DNA of 64,000 bases. Origin: Apoderus coryli (taxonomy: Eukaryota > Arthropoda > Insecta > Coleoptera > Attelabidae). Position 1 is the first letter of the stretch, and each line of letters opens with the position of its first letter. Positions 33,990 to 46,027 of this stretch are shown piece by piece. The position numbers and the translations under genes are program-made. The notes beneath the pieces are model-generated. The model was not told the DNA's origin and made no database searches. It worked only from the letters and a program-made list of their open reading frames with translations. The DNA lies in contig OU452210.1 in assembly GCA_911728435.2 (NCBI GenBank), positions 1,240,001-1,304,000 of the forward strand, given 5' to 3'.

Positions 33990-34215
33990 GACATTCATGT
34001 GAAAGATACTCGCTCTTAGCTGCAATGAATAAAACAAAGTATCGAAAGATCGGAAGCTACTTTATACGTATTGGAGGAAGGAACAGTGCGAAAAGCAACA
34101 GCAAGAGATGAAGTGAATCTGCTAAACGTTTTGGCATGTTTACATAATAATCCAAAAAACTCCATTGCAGCAGCTATCCATGATATAGAACTTTCATAGA
34201 CCTCTCCAATAATAC
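33990..34215 (+). pseudogene. Tc1/IS630-like transposase N-terminal (HTH) fragment
   Basis: The frame around 34090-34200 reads ATARDEVNLLNVLACLHNNP, then KNSIAAAIHDIELS and NNTGIS. This corresponds to the second helix-turn-helix of insect Tc1/IS630-type transposases (NPxxSxRxIAxxLxIS). The part before it (KYRKIGSYFIRIGGRNSAKS) is frame-shifted. The catalytic domain is absent. Confidence 0.5.
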
Positions 34216-34705
34216 TGGTATCAGTTATTTTTTTTCCTTATTTCCATTAATTGGTAAAAAATGTATACATTGGCAAGTTAAATATGCACGCACAGGTAAA
34301 GTCTGACAATTTCTAAACAATAAATGAAATTTAAAATCTAAAACATAACACACAATATATAAAATAGCCAACTTTAACATATAAATAGTAAATACAACTT
34401 CGGCAATAATATAAGACAATAAGTCACATAATAAACGGTACAAACATTACAAAGTATAAAGGAAGACATCATAATATAAGAAAACAAGAGACACAAAAGA
34501 AAACACTGTTTCAGGACGTACGAGTGAATGAGCCTCGCAAGTCACGACACACTAGTACAAAACTCGACATACTGCATAAAAACAATTTTTGGACCATAAA
34601 TGATTTTAATGTATGCTAAAATAAATTTAAAGACACCGAACCTTTAATTACATGCGGTAGGATATTATAACCATATATGCCAGAATAATGTGGCGACTTC
34701 TTGAA

Positions 34706-35047
34706 TTACTCATGATGAGGTCTAGGTAACAAAATCTGATCCCTGGCTCTCGTAGCATAAGCATGCAGCGGACCATTCGTTCCAAACGATGTACGGTGCA
34801 TGAAGTTCCATATCATCAGCTTGAGTAAGTAAACAGAAGCCACTGTCAAAATTCCTTCTTTTCTGAAAGTGTCCCTACAAGAAAAGTTATATGACAGACC
34901 GAATATGCAGCGCAGTACTCTCTTTTGTGAAACGAATACGCGATATATCTCACTAGATCTACCCCAAGCGATTATGTTATAGGAGATAATTGAACAAATA
35001 AGGGCATATACAGTCATCAAGACTTCCGAGTTCATGTAACGTTTCAA
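34706..35047 (-). pseudogene. LINE ORF2 C-terminal fragment
   Basis: 113 open codons with LMTVYALICSIISYNIIAWG and RVFVSQKRVLRCIFGLS. This is the thumb region downstream of the RT palm in jockey/CR1-like LINEs (LxxxYxALxxSxIxYGIxxWG, then QKxxxR). The same region occurs in different sequence at 35640-35760, so two LINE copies are present here. Confidence 0.7.
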
Positions 35048-35155
35048 AGTATATATATGAAGTAAGATCGCTGATTTAGCTTTTTACAGAGATTATCTAT
35101 GTGCTGGAACCACCAACAAAATTTACTACAATAAAATAAACTTTATTTACCATAG

Positions 35156-37130
35156 TTACAACAGCATCGGTTTCGTCAATAAAAAATATGTATAACAATA
35201 TGTACGTACATAACATAGAACATAAGTAGGTATATCTAAAAAGCAAACTACAAATAAATTCATCAAACATATAAATCGTAAACAGGACAAATCATCATGA
35301 ACCATGAACTCAGCAGTAGAATAAAAACACCTCTCCAAGAGAATATCCCTCACAACATCCCGGAATTTCCCGCCAGGGCTCGCTTTAATATTCGACGGGA
35401 GATGATTATATACGTCGACCACAGGAGGATTAGGAGAAGACCTGTGCGGCCTAAAGCATTCACCTCTCAACAGTTCAGCGGACCTAGTCGGGTAATCATG
35501 AAAGGTAGAACCCGTCGAAAAAAGATCCCTGTCCCCATGGACATCACTGATCTGCCGATAAATGTACATACATGGCAATGACATTACCCCCAGAGATTTA
35601 AATTATGGCCGACAATGATCTCTAAGGCCAGTCCCAGTAACTCGGATCGCCTTGTTTTGTAGTCGGAATGCTCACAAGCTCACTCCATAATTAATGTGAG
35701 AATGGAACAAAGCAAAGTACGCTGTAAGCAACGCACTGCTACTTAGTGTCTTTTTTAATTGTCTCAGGACGAAAATGCTGCTTGAGAGCCTACCCCTCAA
35801 CTTGTCAATAGGAGCTCGCCATTACAGTCTATCATCAACTATAACACCAAGCGTATTCACCGCTGAATTGGAATCGCTCACTCTTGGGCAAGAAGAATAA
35901 AATATTTTTTGTGATTTGTCTCTATTGAGCTTTAAACTGTTGTTGGTAAACCACACCCCAGCCCTAGCGTCAGTACTCTCAAGGCTTTTAATCAGGACAG
36001 ACTGGTTGCTTCCTTTTAATAGGAATGTCGTGTCGTCAAACACATTCTTGAGGTGACATAAAATTGTGAAGATCGTTAATATATATAATGAAGTGTAATG
36101 TCCCCAGAACAGAGCCCTGAGGAACACCAAATGATATATCTTCAAAAGGACACATATCATTACCGATCACAACGCACTGCTTACGATTGATCAGATAGGA
36201 AGATATAACTTTAGAGTTAAGCCTCTAATTCCATGCCTCTCAAGTTTAAGCAAAAGCAATTCATGGTATACACAATCGAAGGCTTTGCTAAGGTCACACA
36301 ATGACAGTGCAACATTCTGTTTCCCTTCCAAGCCATCAACTATACCCATGTCAATTTTTTTTACAGCCTGTTGTATTGTCGAGCAACCCTTTCTAAAACC
36401 AAATTGGCCGCGACACAACATCAGTCTCCAAAACAGGTGATAACCAGAAAGAGGTTGAGGATTGCGGGATCCTACTCAAACATTCACGCTGCACATCCAA
36501 GGAAGCGTGCAAAGAATCAACAATATCTCTTGCCAGTGAAGAAAAATACAGATTATAATCAGTAGCCGACAAAGATGGTTTATCAATTTTATCGTTATAC
36601 TTGTTTCTTTCAAAATTGATGAGCGCCCATATGTCTTTTTGCTTATTTCTCGAGTTATAAATATAATTATCGTAAGACTCTCTTTTAGAACTACGGATCT
36701 CAGCAACACATTCATTGAGCAACCTTTTATATAAGCTGTGACGATGAGGATATGGGGTAACATGTATTATCGTTTTCACAATAGATACCTTAAGTTTTTC
36801 TTCGACCAGGTCATCATTATGCCAACTCACATGGTTTTTTTATAGTTGTAAGACCTTACGGAAAAGAGAGTTTTCACTAAATTTTGAATCGTAAACAAGA
36901 GGAATGAGTTGATCAGACCAATATCCCTAAGAGCATAAAAATGAAGCCAGGGAACGCTCGCAAGATTAGCCTTAGATTGTTGTAAACCAGAAGTAATAAT
37001 ATTTCTAAGCTTCATTTTATTCCGAGTAATATTACTATTTACTTTAAAGCTGATAAACTCAGTGTTCAAAGGGTGATTAGTTTTATGCCCTCCGAAGATT
37101 ACTTTGCTCTTGCTTGGATGGCTGAGAGCA
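35156..37130 (-). pseudogene. Jockey/CR1-like LINE: linker, RT and C-terminus
   Basis: Reading down from 37130: a post-endonuclease linker (HPLNTEFISFKV, KANLASVPWLHFYALRDIGL), then VSWHNDDLVEEKLKVSIVKT and LYKRLLNECVAEIRSSKRES. The RT follows with GQFGFRKGCSTIQQAVKKID and LCDLSKAFDCVYHELL at 36240-36420, and then FDDTTFLLKGSNQS at 35990-36050, where the usual ADDT box reads FDDT. The thumb is LLTAYFALFHSHINYGVSL near 35690-35740. The C-terminus, PTRSAELLRGE and VDVYNHLPSNIKAS, is at 35300-35500. Frameshifts lie near 36200, 36140 and 35585. RT copies LINE RNA at a nicked target; this copy is inactive. Confidence 0.8.
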
Positions 37131-37139
37131 ACGGGAATG

Positions 37140-37650
37140 GTTTGTTAGGATCGTAATAACCCGATCACCAGACAGGGTTATTGATAGTACAGTGTCTAAG
37201 CTGTAATTTCAATAATAATGCCACTAGACGAAGTATCTGCGACAATATTATTAATAGCACAGCACTGGTACTATTTTGGTTAAGAAACACTGTTAGGAAG
37301 AGCAGTCTCACTCCCCTACTAGGCATAAAGGTGAATTGTGCAACAGTGGTGGTTTTTACGACGTTTAAAATTGAGAGACAATGTTTATTTGAATCTGATT
37401 TTAGTAAAAAATTAATCAACTATTTATATACAAAATAATTATTAATTTAATTTACATTATTATGTAAAAATATTCAATATTAATTGTAAATGTAAAATAT
37501 GCAACCTAAGGGAAACATGTGAACAAAGGTAAAATCCAAAACGTTTAAAAAATGCTATTTAAGTAAGAAATGCAAACTATTATCAAAAAAGCAGGAGTTT
37601 GAATAGTTAACCATAGGCATCGTAGTATAATTTTTAGCTAATTATAAATT
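37140..37650. mobile_element. Insertion splitting the LINE endonuclease from its linker
   Basis: The sequence between the LINE linker (up to about 37130) and its endonuclease fragment (from 37661) is unrelated to either and non-coding. I could not find its inverted or direct ends; a TTATTGATAG / TATTAATAGC echo at 37176 and 37247 is too weak to use. Confidence 0.4.
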
Positions 37651-37660
37651 AAAATATTAT

Positions 37661-37867
37661 TTAAATAATGTCTAGGATTAGACACTCAGCATAATGATCA
37701 GACAGTAAGGGATCAATGATTCCTGGGCCATAACCAGGAGATGCAATATTAGTCAAAATATTTTCAATACAACTAGGAGACCCAGCAGTCACCCTCGTAC
37801 AGTCATCAATTGTAACTTTAAGGCCATATGTCTCCAAGACACCGAGAAGGTCAGCAAGCACTCCCAA
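37661..37867 (-). pseudogene. LINE endonuclease (APE-type) C-terminal fragment
   Basis: Open frame reading LETYGLKVTIDDCTRVTAGS, then SCIENILTN and LLSDHYAECLILDII. The TRV..S.SCIDNI..N and SDHxA blocks are the last two conserved motifs of LINE apurinic-type endonucleases; the catalytic SDH is kept. It belongs with the LINE at 35156-37130, and its 5' side is cut off by the repeat starting at 37874. Confidence 0.75.
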
Positions 37868-37873
37868 AGTCTC

Positions 37874-38481
37874 TTAAATTCTACTATTCGAAATATAATT
37901 CAATTACTAAAAGAAACAAATTTTAATATTTATTAAAATTGATTTAGAAAACAAAAAGGCCTGCAATTAAAAAGAATAAACAAAGAACTTACAGAAGCTT
38001 TACGTCTATTAACTATTAAAAAAGTTTAGAAAAATTCACTATTTCAGAACGAAAAATGAAATGGACTTCATCTTTATACTGAAATACTTTAAAACCAAAA
38101 CTAGAAAATAATTCTTAAACTGTGCAAAATCTTCTAAGTCCAAAAACCAATTAAGATATTTAATTAACTTTATACAATTGGTACCTCTAGACCATACCAA
38201 AGTTAGAATGAATCTAACCTCAAAAGTCCGATTGCCTTTCCAAATCGCTTCATAAAAATCAGAAGTAGGTACTATTCCTTTGAGATAGCCAATACGAAAG
38301 AAGGCATTTAAAATACACCCCTATAAAATGCAAGTACGATTTTATAATAACTCCTCAATCCCCCGAACAGCGAACTGGACTAAAACCCATAGTTAATATT
38401 TTATTAGCCCTCTATATATATTATCCAAATAGCTTCTGTATATAATAATAATCTGACATTTAACTTATATGAAGGTATTTC
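37874..38481. repeat. Long direct repeat, left copy (LTR-like)
   Basis: From TTAAATTCTACTATTCGAAA to TATGAAGGTATTTCGA, about 600 bp, highly similar to 44027-44848 in the same orientation. It may be an LTR pair or a segmental duplication; TG...CA tips are not visible. It cuts into the LINE endonuclease fragment. Confidence 0.7.
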
Positions 38482-40400
38482 GAGAACACTGAAATTAAAA
38501 CAAAACAATATCAGTCCTAACGTAAAAACACAACGATACATAAAAATCTTACCAATTCTCTTTATTAATACGCGCCATGCGTATCCATTGCTTCCTGTGC
38601 TTTGCATCCATTGCTCTGTACTTTGCATCTACACCTCGTATATGCCTTACTTTGATGGTTGACTACTGCTGTTCCCGTACTTGGACTTTTCGTACGTCCT
38701 CGTATGTGCGTGCTTCTCGAAACTGAACCTCGTCCCATCCGGTCGTGTGGTCTGTAGGTCCCCTGTTGTTGCGTCCACTACTGCCTCCGCTCGATGACTG
38801 CTCCTGGCTACTGTTGTTGTCACTCTTCCCGTACTTTGTGTGCATCCCTCGTAGTCGCATGGTGTTGTACCCCTCGCGTGCCTTATTGACTTCTACCATA
38901 ATCGTCCTCGTACCTTGCGTGTAGCCCCCGTAACGTATGGTGTTGTACCGCTTGTGTGCCTTTGTTGCCTTCTACCATAATCGTCCTCGCACCTTGCGTG
39001 TAGCCCTCGCAATCGCATGTTGTTGGACCTAACAGCCTGCCCTGGTCCGCGTCGTTCAGAGTCGTTTTCATCCATCTTTCGCTTCGTTGTCTGCTCCTGT
39101 CGTAATGTCGGGTCGTTGTCGCTTGTTGTTCTTGTGTCCTGCTGTCTGTTGATTGTTACTCGCCTGTCCCTGCTTCAAAACTTATCTGGAACTTAAACTC
39201 AAAACAAAAATTAGCATATGGGAATGGGAAATTAAGATGAAGGTTATTATCATCTGTGTGTGTGTGTCTCTTCAGGGCTCAAAAATCGATGCAAAATCTG
39301 TAGTCATTTGCTCGTCCACGCTCTTCTTCTCCAATGGTGTGCTCCACAGCGATGAGGATGTTTGTATAATTACATCCTAGAAATTATCTCCTTTTGAGCC
39401 ATGGATATCTTATATGATGGCTCTAGCTATTGGCAGGCTATCGCTTACATATATACCTAGGAGTCATTAAACTCGTGCTTCCAAGGGTCTGATTTAACGG
39501 GAATGTCCTAGTATCCCGCTAATAGCTTTAATAACTTCATTTTCCATGGTCTCTCGCGACGATTCCTGCAATCCCTTTACGTTGCATTTTAAGAATCAAT
39601 TTCCCTTGATTCCTACTTTCATCTCCCGGCTGCTCTCAAGAATCAAGGACCCTTGATTTCTTAACTAAATTCAACTGAGGATGAAGATGGATCTGAAATC
39701 TGGCTCGCCTCTCTATACTTAATTTGCCAATACTTCGGGGAGACTCCTCCTAGAGCAACTTGAATGATTCCAAGTTCAAGTTGTTGGTCTGTCAACTTCA
39801 GCCCCGCTCTATTCGAACTATACACAGAAACCGAAATTAAAATGAATGTGGTGATTTAGTGGTTTGAGGTATTGAAGATTTGTACAAAATCTGGAGGACT
39901 AGAGTGTTAACTGTTATTATAAGTGGAATAAAATGAAGTTGTAGGGGTTCATCAGAACCATATTTAGAGGTATTTGAAGGTCTGCAAATTTAGCCCTGGC
40001 CAGTAGCCAAAATCGCATCTCAGATTGAAGGATTCTTCTGAATCCTCTCTAGTTGTCTATTGTTGAACAAAGTGTTGTTCTAGATTTTGTTTGGGTCTGT
40101 TGAACGGGTTTATTCTCGTTCGAAACGGCTGGTTTCCCGATAGAACTGCTGGACATGTAACACAGGTTGTAACTGGCGCCTTGCTGTTGAACACATGTTC
40201 CCTTTTTTGGGATCTTCTGTACCTTTTACATCTAGAATCAATTGCTTTTGAAGATCCCCCTTTGATCCGTATCAACCTGAAGTACCAGTTCTGGTCGAAC
40301 CGCTACCATGGTCGGTAGAGGTGTGTGTAGTGTCGGATAGTCGTGGCGGAGATTCACCCTAATTCCCTCCACTTGTAATATGACTACTTCAAAACTTATC
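38482..40400. other. GC-richer interior with tandem units
   Basis: Markedly less AT-rich than its surroundings. Three diverged units of about 70-79 bp start near 38821, 38891 and 38970 (CTACCATAATCGTCCTCG, CCTTGCGTGTAGCCC, GTTGTACC). The - strand is open in two frames there, giving low-complexity polar peptides (NTMRLRG, NNSSQEQSSSGGSS). These look like repeat translations rather than a known gene. A TCAATTTCCCTTGATTC / AATCAAGGACCCTTGATTTC near-inverted pair lies at 39596-39660. Confidence 0.45.
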
Positions 40401-42847
40401 TTTCGAATACACGCTTCTATAAAACAAAAACAAAAAAACCAATCCCATAACTCTATCCGTGGGAAACTTCAAATTATCTTCGCATGTTACAATTACATTA
40501 CAAAACTATGTACCAAACTACTTTCTTTGACCTTACTTTCTTTGACCTGACTTATCGTGGGGAATTAGTCTGATAACTTTTATTCTATTGCCTAATACTA
40601 ATACTTCTTTTTAACCTTTTCAGCTCTTTTTTTTTTGTTTCTGGCTATACATGCGTACTTGGGAAAAAGCGTTATAAAATTCTCGAAACACACTACAAAG
40701 ATAATACGGGGGAAGCTGAAAATGTCGGGAAAAATAAAGCTTGCGCAAAACACAAAATAACCATAAGATATCCCTCATTGGATAAGTACTACAAAAAAAA
40801 ACATAACATCCCTCGTAAACATCAAAAAACCCATTTTAACTTAGTACTTTAATCCATAAATATATCCCAAAACATTACCTTTGTATACAATAATACGAGG
40901 TTGTTACGTTCGTTACTTTTAAACCAACCCTCGTATATACCAAAACATACCTGTTGTTATTAGCTTGTTGCGCTCACTATGTAATCATTACCAATCACCA
41001 ACAATTTAATTTCGTTTCAACTTCCAGAAATTAAATAATCAAACCTTACTTTACTTTACAAAAACAAACATTAAAAAAAACAAAAGGTTGCATAATTATT
41101 ATATGTGAACAACACAGCAATATCAATAATATTCTCAATTTTACGTCTGAGTAGACGGAGAATTCGTTCTAGCTTTAGATTTCAATATCATTTTATACCT
41201 AGGTGACGCAGATCTTGATTCAAAATCATGTAGGTACTGTGCTTCTTTCTTTCTTTTCTGCCTTTCTCTGTAAATCATCGATCTGATCTAACTTCGGCTT
41301 TTACTGTACATTGAGAACTTTATGACCCTAACTTTTAACTTTTAATATCCTCCAACTAAAACAAAACTGTATCTTTCCTGTCGATACTCTATGCTGCTCT
41401 CTATCTTTTAACTTTTTCTGGCTTTATCTTAATTAATTTAACTTGCTTCTTCCAACTTTTTACATTCTTTAGCCTTATTTTAAGCTTCCTTGGCAAACTT
41501 ATGTAAGTCGCGCTTTATCATCTATTAGCCTTATCCTTACTTTCTTTAATTTTGGCTTGCTTTTTTTTACTACTTTTTCATTCTTTAAACTTCCTTAAGA
41601 GGATAGAAACTTAGCTCTGCTATATCTATTTGAAACAAATCAACAAAATACTTTAAAGAAAAACTTTTAAGAAACTTAAGCTCTAATACCCTTTAAAACT
41701 TTAACAGAAAAATCTTTTACAATAGCCGTATGCTTTAACAAAAGAAAAACCTTAAAAGAGAAGAAAACTTAAAAAGAAAACAAAAATAAACATCTCTACA
41801 GAAGACTTCTACTAAAAGACAACTTAAAAAAAAACTAACTAGAAAGAAGAATGGAAGTAGAGAAGTTCCTCCTACGACAAAAAGAAACTTTAATCGTTAT
41901 ATGTGACCAAAACAAAGAACAATAACTTTACCTTAAATTTTCCTAATACCGCTCTGAAAACACTGGTGAAAAAGAACTACCTTGAAACATTAACAAAAAA
42001 TAAGAAACGATAAAATAAAGGAAATTTTAACCATCTTAACATAAACTTTCATGAAAATTGTCCTTTATAGCCTGACGGAAGGTACCTATAAGTTCAATTT
42101 TCAACAAGGAAATGAAAAGACGCAGAACAATAGACAAAAGTAAAGAACGCGTTATTAAAACACACAATGAAAAAGAAAACTCTTTACTGAAAAAATCTGA
42201 AAGAAAACCATATAAAAAACAAACATGTACGGTATAAAATAGTTGCTCTTAAAAAACAAACATTACTAAGAAAAAAAACTCGGCTAAACTTAGAATAAAT
42301 AAGGTTTTAAACAAACAATACGAAAATTAATCTTGCTATCTATCTGTAGCGAAATTTCTCTGAAAATACTAAACAATCAGCGACCAAAACTTTTATAAGA
42401 AAGACTGCAAAACATTAACTTTTAACCTGGCTTTACGAATGAAAAGTACAAAACAAAAACTGTAATCTTCTTTTAAGGAGGTTTAAAAGAAAATAACTAT
42501 AGATACTAAACACAACAAAAAAAAATCACAAAACTACTTTAGTTAATTAATTAACACTGACTAATTAATCAATCAAAACCTATCATGAAAAAACAACCCA
42601 AGATATATTGGCTATACGATACTCTTTAATGGAAGAAAACTTCTTCCAATTAAACTGTCCCGCAAAAAGATAACTTTTAAAGAAACATAAACAACGACCT
42701 AACATGAACTGAAAAAAAGAAAACAACAAAAGAAACATGCTTTAAAAGAAAATTCTCTATGAACTGAAATCATAAACAAGAAAAAACTGAAAACAATCAA
42801 TTTTATACGAAAATCAATGCATCTGATACGAAAATAAATGCATTCTG
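40401..42847. other. Non-coding A/T-skewed stretch
   Basis: Strongly strand-skewed: T/C-rich from about 41240 to 41600, then A-rich on the + strand from 41640 to 42840 with many AAAGAAAACTT-like words. No open frame or element motif was recognised. Confidence 0.45.
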
Positions 42848-42945
42848 TCCATAAAAAAACTGACCCTGTTCATAAAAAACTAATCCTGTTCATAAAAAAA
42901 ACTAATCCTGTTCATAAAAAACTAATCCTACTGCGACTGCGCCAA
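42848..42945 (-). repeat. Short tandem repeat next to a primer-binding-site-like sequence
   Basis: CTGTTCATAAAAAACTAATC-type units repeat about four times at 42848-42928. On the - strand they directly follow TGGCGCAGTCGCAG (42931-42944). TGGCGCAGTCG is the primer-binding sequence seen just inside the 5' LTR of several insect gypsy elements. This suggests a - strand gypsy 5' end whose LTR would extend above 42945. Confidence 0.4.
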
Positions 42946-43044
42946 TTTGTAACAATCAAAATTAGCGGGTATTGTTTACACCCAGAAAGCATACTAATTT
43001 TATATTCGAAAGAAGTAGTCCATATCGAAGTGGAGTAGAATAAT

Positions 43045-43488
43045 TAAATATTCTTGAAATAAAAGTCGACCTCCACACAATAAATTTTAATAAATATCTC
43101 CAACAAATTACATTTGTCACCATACATGTTTCGCAGCTCCGGGTTATAAGAGATTCTTACGAAAAGCTATGTTATTTAACTTAGTTAGTACATATTATTT
43201 TTGGGAAAACTATTTATCAACTCACTGTGTGAAAAAAAATTAAGTCATAAAATAAAAAATTTTTGTTAAATTAAGTTTTGTTGTTAATCATTTAAAATTA
43301 AAAAAAAAAAAACCCAAAACTCACATCATTTCTAATGTAAGTCTTATGATACTTTTTCTTTTTATAAATCATTGAAAACCAAATTTCTCTTCGACAACAG
43401 TATAAGCACTTGATTGATTGCACTTGCAATTTAAAAAAAAAAAAAAAAATTATTGTGTGGAGGTCGACTTTTATTTCAAGAATATTTA
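43045..43488. mobile_element. Inverted-repeat unit containing a PLE-type terminal sequence
   Basis: Perfect 39-bp inverted repeats at 43045-43083 and 43450-43488 (TAAATATTCTTGAAATAAAA, then GTCGACCTCCACACAATAA). The sequence just inside the left arm, with CATACATGTTTCG at 43121-43133, matches the PLE terminus at 12185-12240. A poly-A run precedes the right arm. It may be a PLE pair in inverted orientation or a MITE derived from a PLE end. Confidence 0.55.
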
Positions 43489-43489
43489 A

Positions 43490-44026
43490 CTAATTTTATA
43501 GCTCAGCGCAGGTGAACCCCTATATGCTATTCAAATTGCTACTGGTTCGATTCAAGCTTTACAAGCGGTTTGTACTTCAAGTTTTAATTAAAGAAAGAAC
43601 AAACAAAGAATATCAACTTTATTAATCTGTATTAAAATAATATAAAATTAACTAACCTTTTATGGTTCTGGATCTCTGCTTCTCACACACAATTTATTTA
43701 AAAGAAAATCACTAATTAAATGACCCTTCTGTTCACCAAGATATCGAAAGCTTTATTTGAAATAAAAACACAAGATTTGGGCTTTAAAACAACAAATTTA
43801 ATAATTATAAATAATAAAGAAAATGAATAACAAACAAAGAAATAAATACGTATAAATAAAAAGAATAAAACAATTAAAAGAAAATGAAAATGAAAATCTA
43901 AAAGATAATCTTAGTCATTACTGTACAACTTAAAATAGGTAAATTAATATAATTACGAATAATTATATTAATTCCAACACGAAACTTTTAATTACAATTG
44001 AAAACTAAGAATTATAACAGAGATTA
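43490..44026. other. Non-coding stretch
   Basis: AT-rich; I see no gene or known repeat between the inverted-repeat unit and the second long direct repeat. Confidence 0.45.
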
Positions 44027-44848
44027 AATTCTACTATTCGAAATATAATTCAATTACTAAAAGAAACAAACTTTAATTTTTATTAAAACTGATTTAGAAA
44101 ACAAAAGGCCTTCAATTAAAAAGAATAAACAAAGAACTTACAGAAGCTTTGCGTCCATTAACTATTAAAAAACTTTAGAAAAATTCACTATTTCAGAACG
44201 AAAAATGAAATGGACTTTATCTTTAAACTGATATACTTTAAAACAAAAACTAGCAAATAATTCTTAAACTGTGCAAAATCTTCTAAGTCCAAAAGCCAAT
44301 TAAAATATTTAATTAACTTTATACAATTGGCAACTCTAGACCATACCAAAGTTAGAACGAATCTACCCTCGAAAGTCCGATTGCCTTTTCAAATCGCTTC
44401 ATAAAAATCAGAAGTAGGTACTATTCCTTTCAGATAGCCAATAAGAAAGAAGGCATTTAAAATACACCCCTATAAAATGCAAGTACAGGGTGAGAGTAGT
44501 TTTCGTTTTTTGAAATGAAATATATTTTTATTTCGACTGTAATTAAGAATATAATATTATTTTAATTTATGTACTTGTCTGTGATGATTGTTGTTAGTTA
44601 GATATCTTATGTTGGAGTTAATTCAAAAGATTAACCAGTCACTACCCTTTGTAAAGGAAGAAACAATACGATTTTATAATGACTCCTCAATCCCCCGAAC
44701 AGCGAACTGGACTAGAACCCATAGTTAATATTTTATTAGCCCTCTATATAATATATATTCTTTGATATGGGAAACCATGTACGCCCTCCAAATAGCTTCT
44801 GTATATAATAATAACTGACATTTAACTTATATGAAGGTATTTCGATAA
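44027..44848. repeat. Long direct repeat, right copy (LTR-like), with an internal insertion
   Basis: Matches 37874-38481 from TTAAATTCTACTATTCGAAA to TATGAAGGTATTTCGA. It is interrupted by the 183-bp insertion 44487-44669, which duplicates TAC on both sides, and carries a further ~35-bp extra piece near 44752-44790. Confidence 0.7.
44487..44669. mobile_element. 183-bp insertion with 3-bp TAC duplication
   Basis: Present in this copy of the long repeat and absent from the other. The left border is AAGTAC|AGGGTGAGAG and the right border is AAACAATAC|GATTTT, so TAC (44484-44486) is duplicated at 44667-44669. Convincing terminal inverted repeats are not seen. It is presumably a short non-autonomous element. 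Confidence 0.6.
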
Positions 44849-45159
44849 TGTCGAAGAATGACCATCCTCTTTATTTTAGGTACTAATTCTTTTATCACAT
44901 TGGAAAAGGCACCAGAGATTGGTTCATTATTTACAGATGTTGCATATAATACTTACAAAAAGATTGTAATATTCGAGAAAAAGAAATAGAACTTAGAGCT
45001 TTTATTTTTGTAATTGGAAACTACCATAGAAAAAATAAACATAAAACCGCCCTATTTATACAAAATAAAGAAACCATGTGTCGTAATTGCCAGTGGCGTA
45101 GTGTCTTGTTACAGTACTAAATAAAAATCATATGGAAACAATTCAAGTAACGCCATCTA

Positions 45160-45660
45160 TGTGTCATCCTACGGACTTATTGAATGACCTAATATTACTC
45201 TCAGTGTCACGAACAACGTCCTTGGTGACGTCACTCTCATTTAATGCCACGTTTTCCTGCATGGGTAACGGACACAGTTTCGATACACTCCTTTTCAGGA
45301 TACCGTTCTTAGTGCGGACAGCTGCCACACGCACAACTCCGTCTGTCCCAGGGTGCACTTCGATAATACGCCGAACAGGTCACCGCATCGGAGGCTCATT
45401 ATGATCTTGCAAAACTACAAGGGTGCCAATTTTCATATTCGGTAGCCGTTTCAACCATTGTAATGTGTGAAGATAATTGCGGCTCCGGATAACCGAAAAA
45501 CGCTGAATATTTCTCTCGGGAATTGAGGATAGCTTCTATTTGGGTGAGGATAGTATAGAAGTCAAGAGATTGCTCCCCAATTACTCGTTTTATATGATAT
45601 TTGAATGAGCGTACATCAGCCTCCGAACAATTGTGTATAATGTAATAGTAGTGGCAAAGT
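45160..45660 (-). pseudogene. BEL/Pao integrase C-terminal fragment
   Basis: Reading down from 45660, the - strand gives IKRVIGEQSLDFYTILTQIE, then AILNSR, LQWLKRLPNMKIGTLVVLQD, and IIEVHPGTDGVVRVAAVRTK with SVSKLCPLP. These are the standard C-terminal blocks of BEL/Pao integrase: the VEAxLNSRP helix, then the GRV..V.PGxDG..RV..V.T motif and the terminal KLxxLP. At least one frameshift and one stop separate them. The catalytic core is absent, leaving a truncated, inactive copy. Confidence 0.8.
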
Positions 45661-46027
45661 ATATCTCACTTAATCAGAATGAACCGCTTGTCGTACTTTC
45701 TTGATTGAGTGACTGAGAACTGAATTATTTGTTGCTTCTGTTCGTCGGCTTCTTAAATCAAGCTCGAAGTTAACGGTAATGTATTAGAATAATTGAACTT
45801 AGGAAGGATTGGACTGTATAATAACTTTTTGAGATAGAAATAAGTATGACTGACACAATGTCTGACAGGAATTATAGATTTTTTTAGACTGACAAGAACA
45901 GTGACAATTCATAATAACGATTAAACATGACAACTATAATATAAAAGAAATATCAAATATAGAGTGAGTTTTATTATAAATATATATTATTATCAATTGG
46001 ATTTGAGTTTTCTCAACACCAGCTCTT

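Noticed and set aside
35297..35581. 94-codon open frame on the + strand, Arg-rich
   Set aside because: It is antisense to the LINE C-terminus, which has recognisable motifs.
38663..39075. Overlapping - strand frames with SSGGSSGRNN-type peptides
   Set aside because: They look like read-through of a 70-79-bp tandem repeat in two frames; there is no start context, domain or splice support.
45132..45404. 90-codon open frame on the + strand
   Set aside because: It is antisense to the BEL integrase C-terminus.
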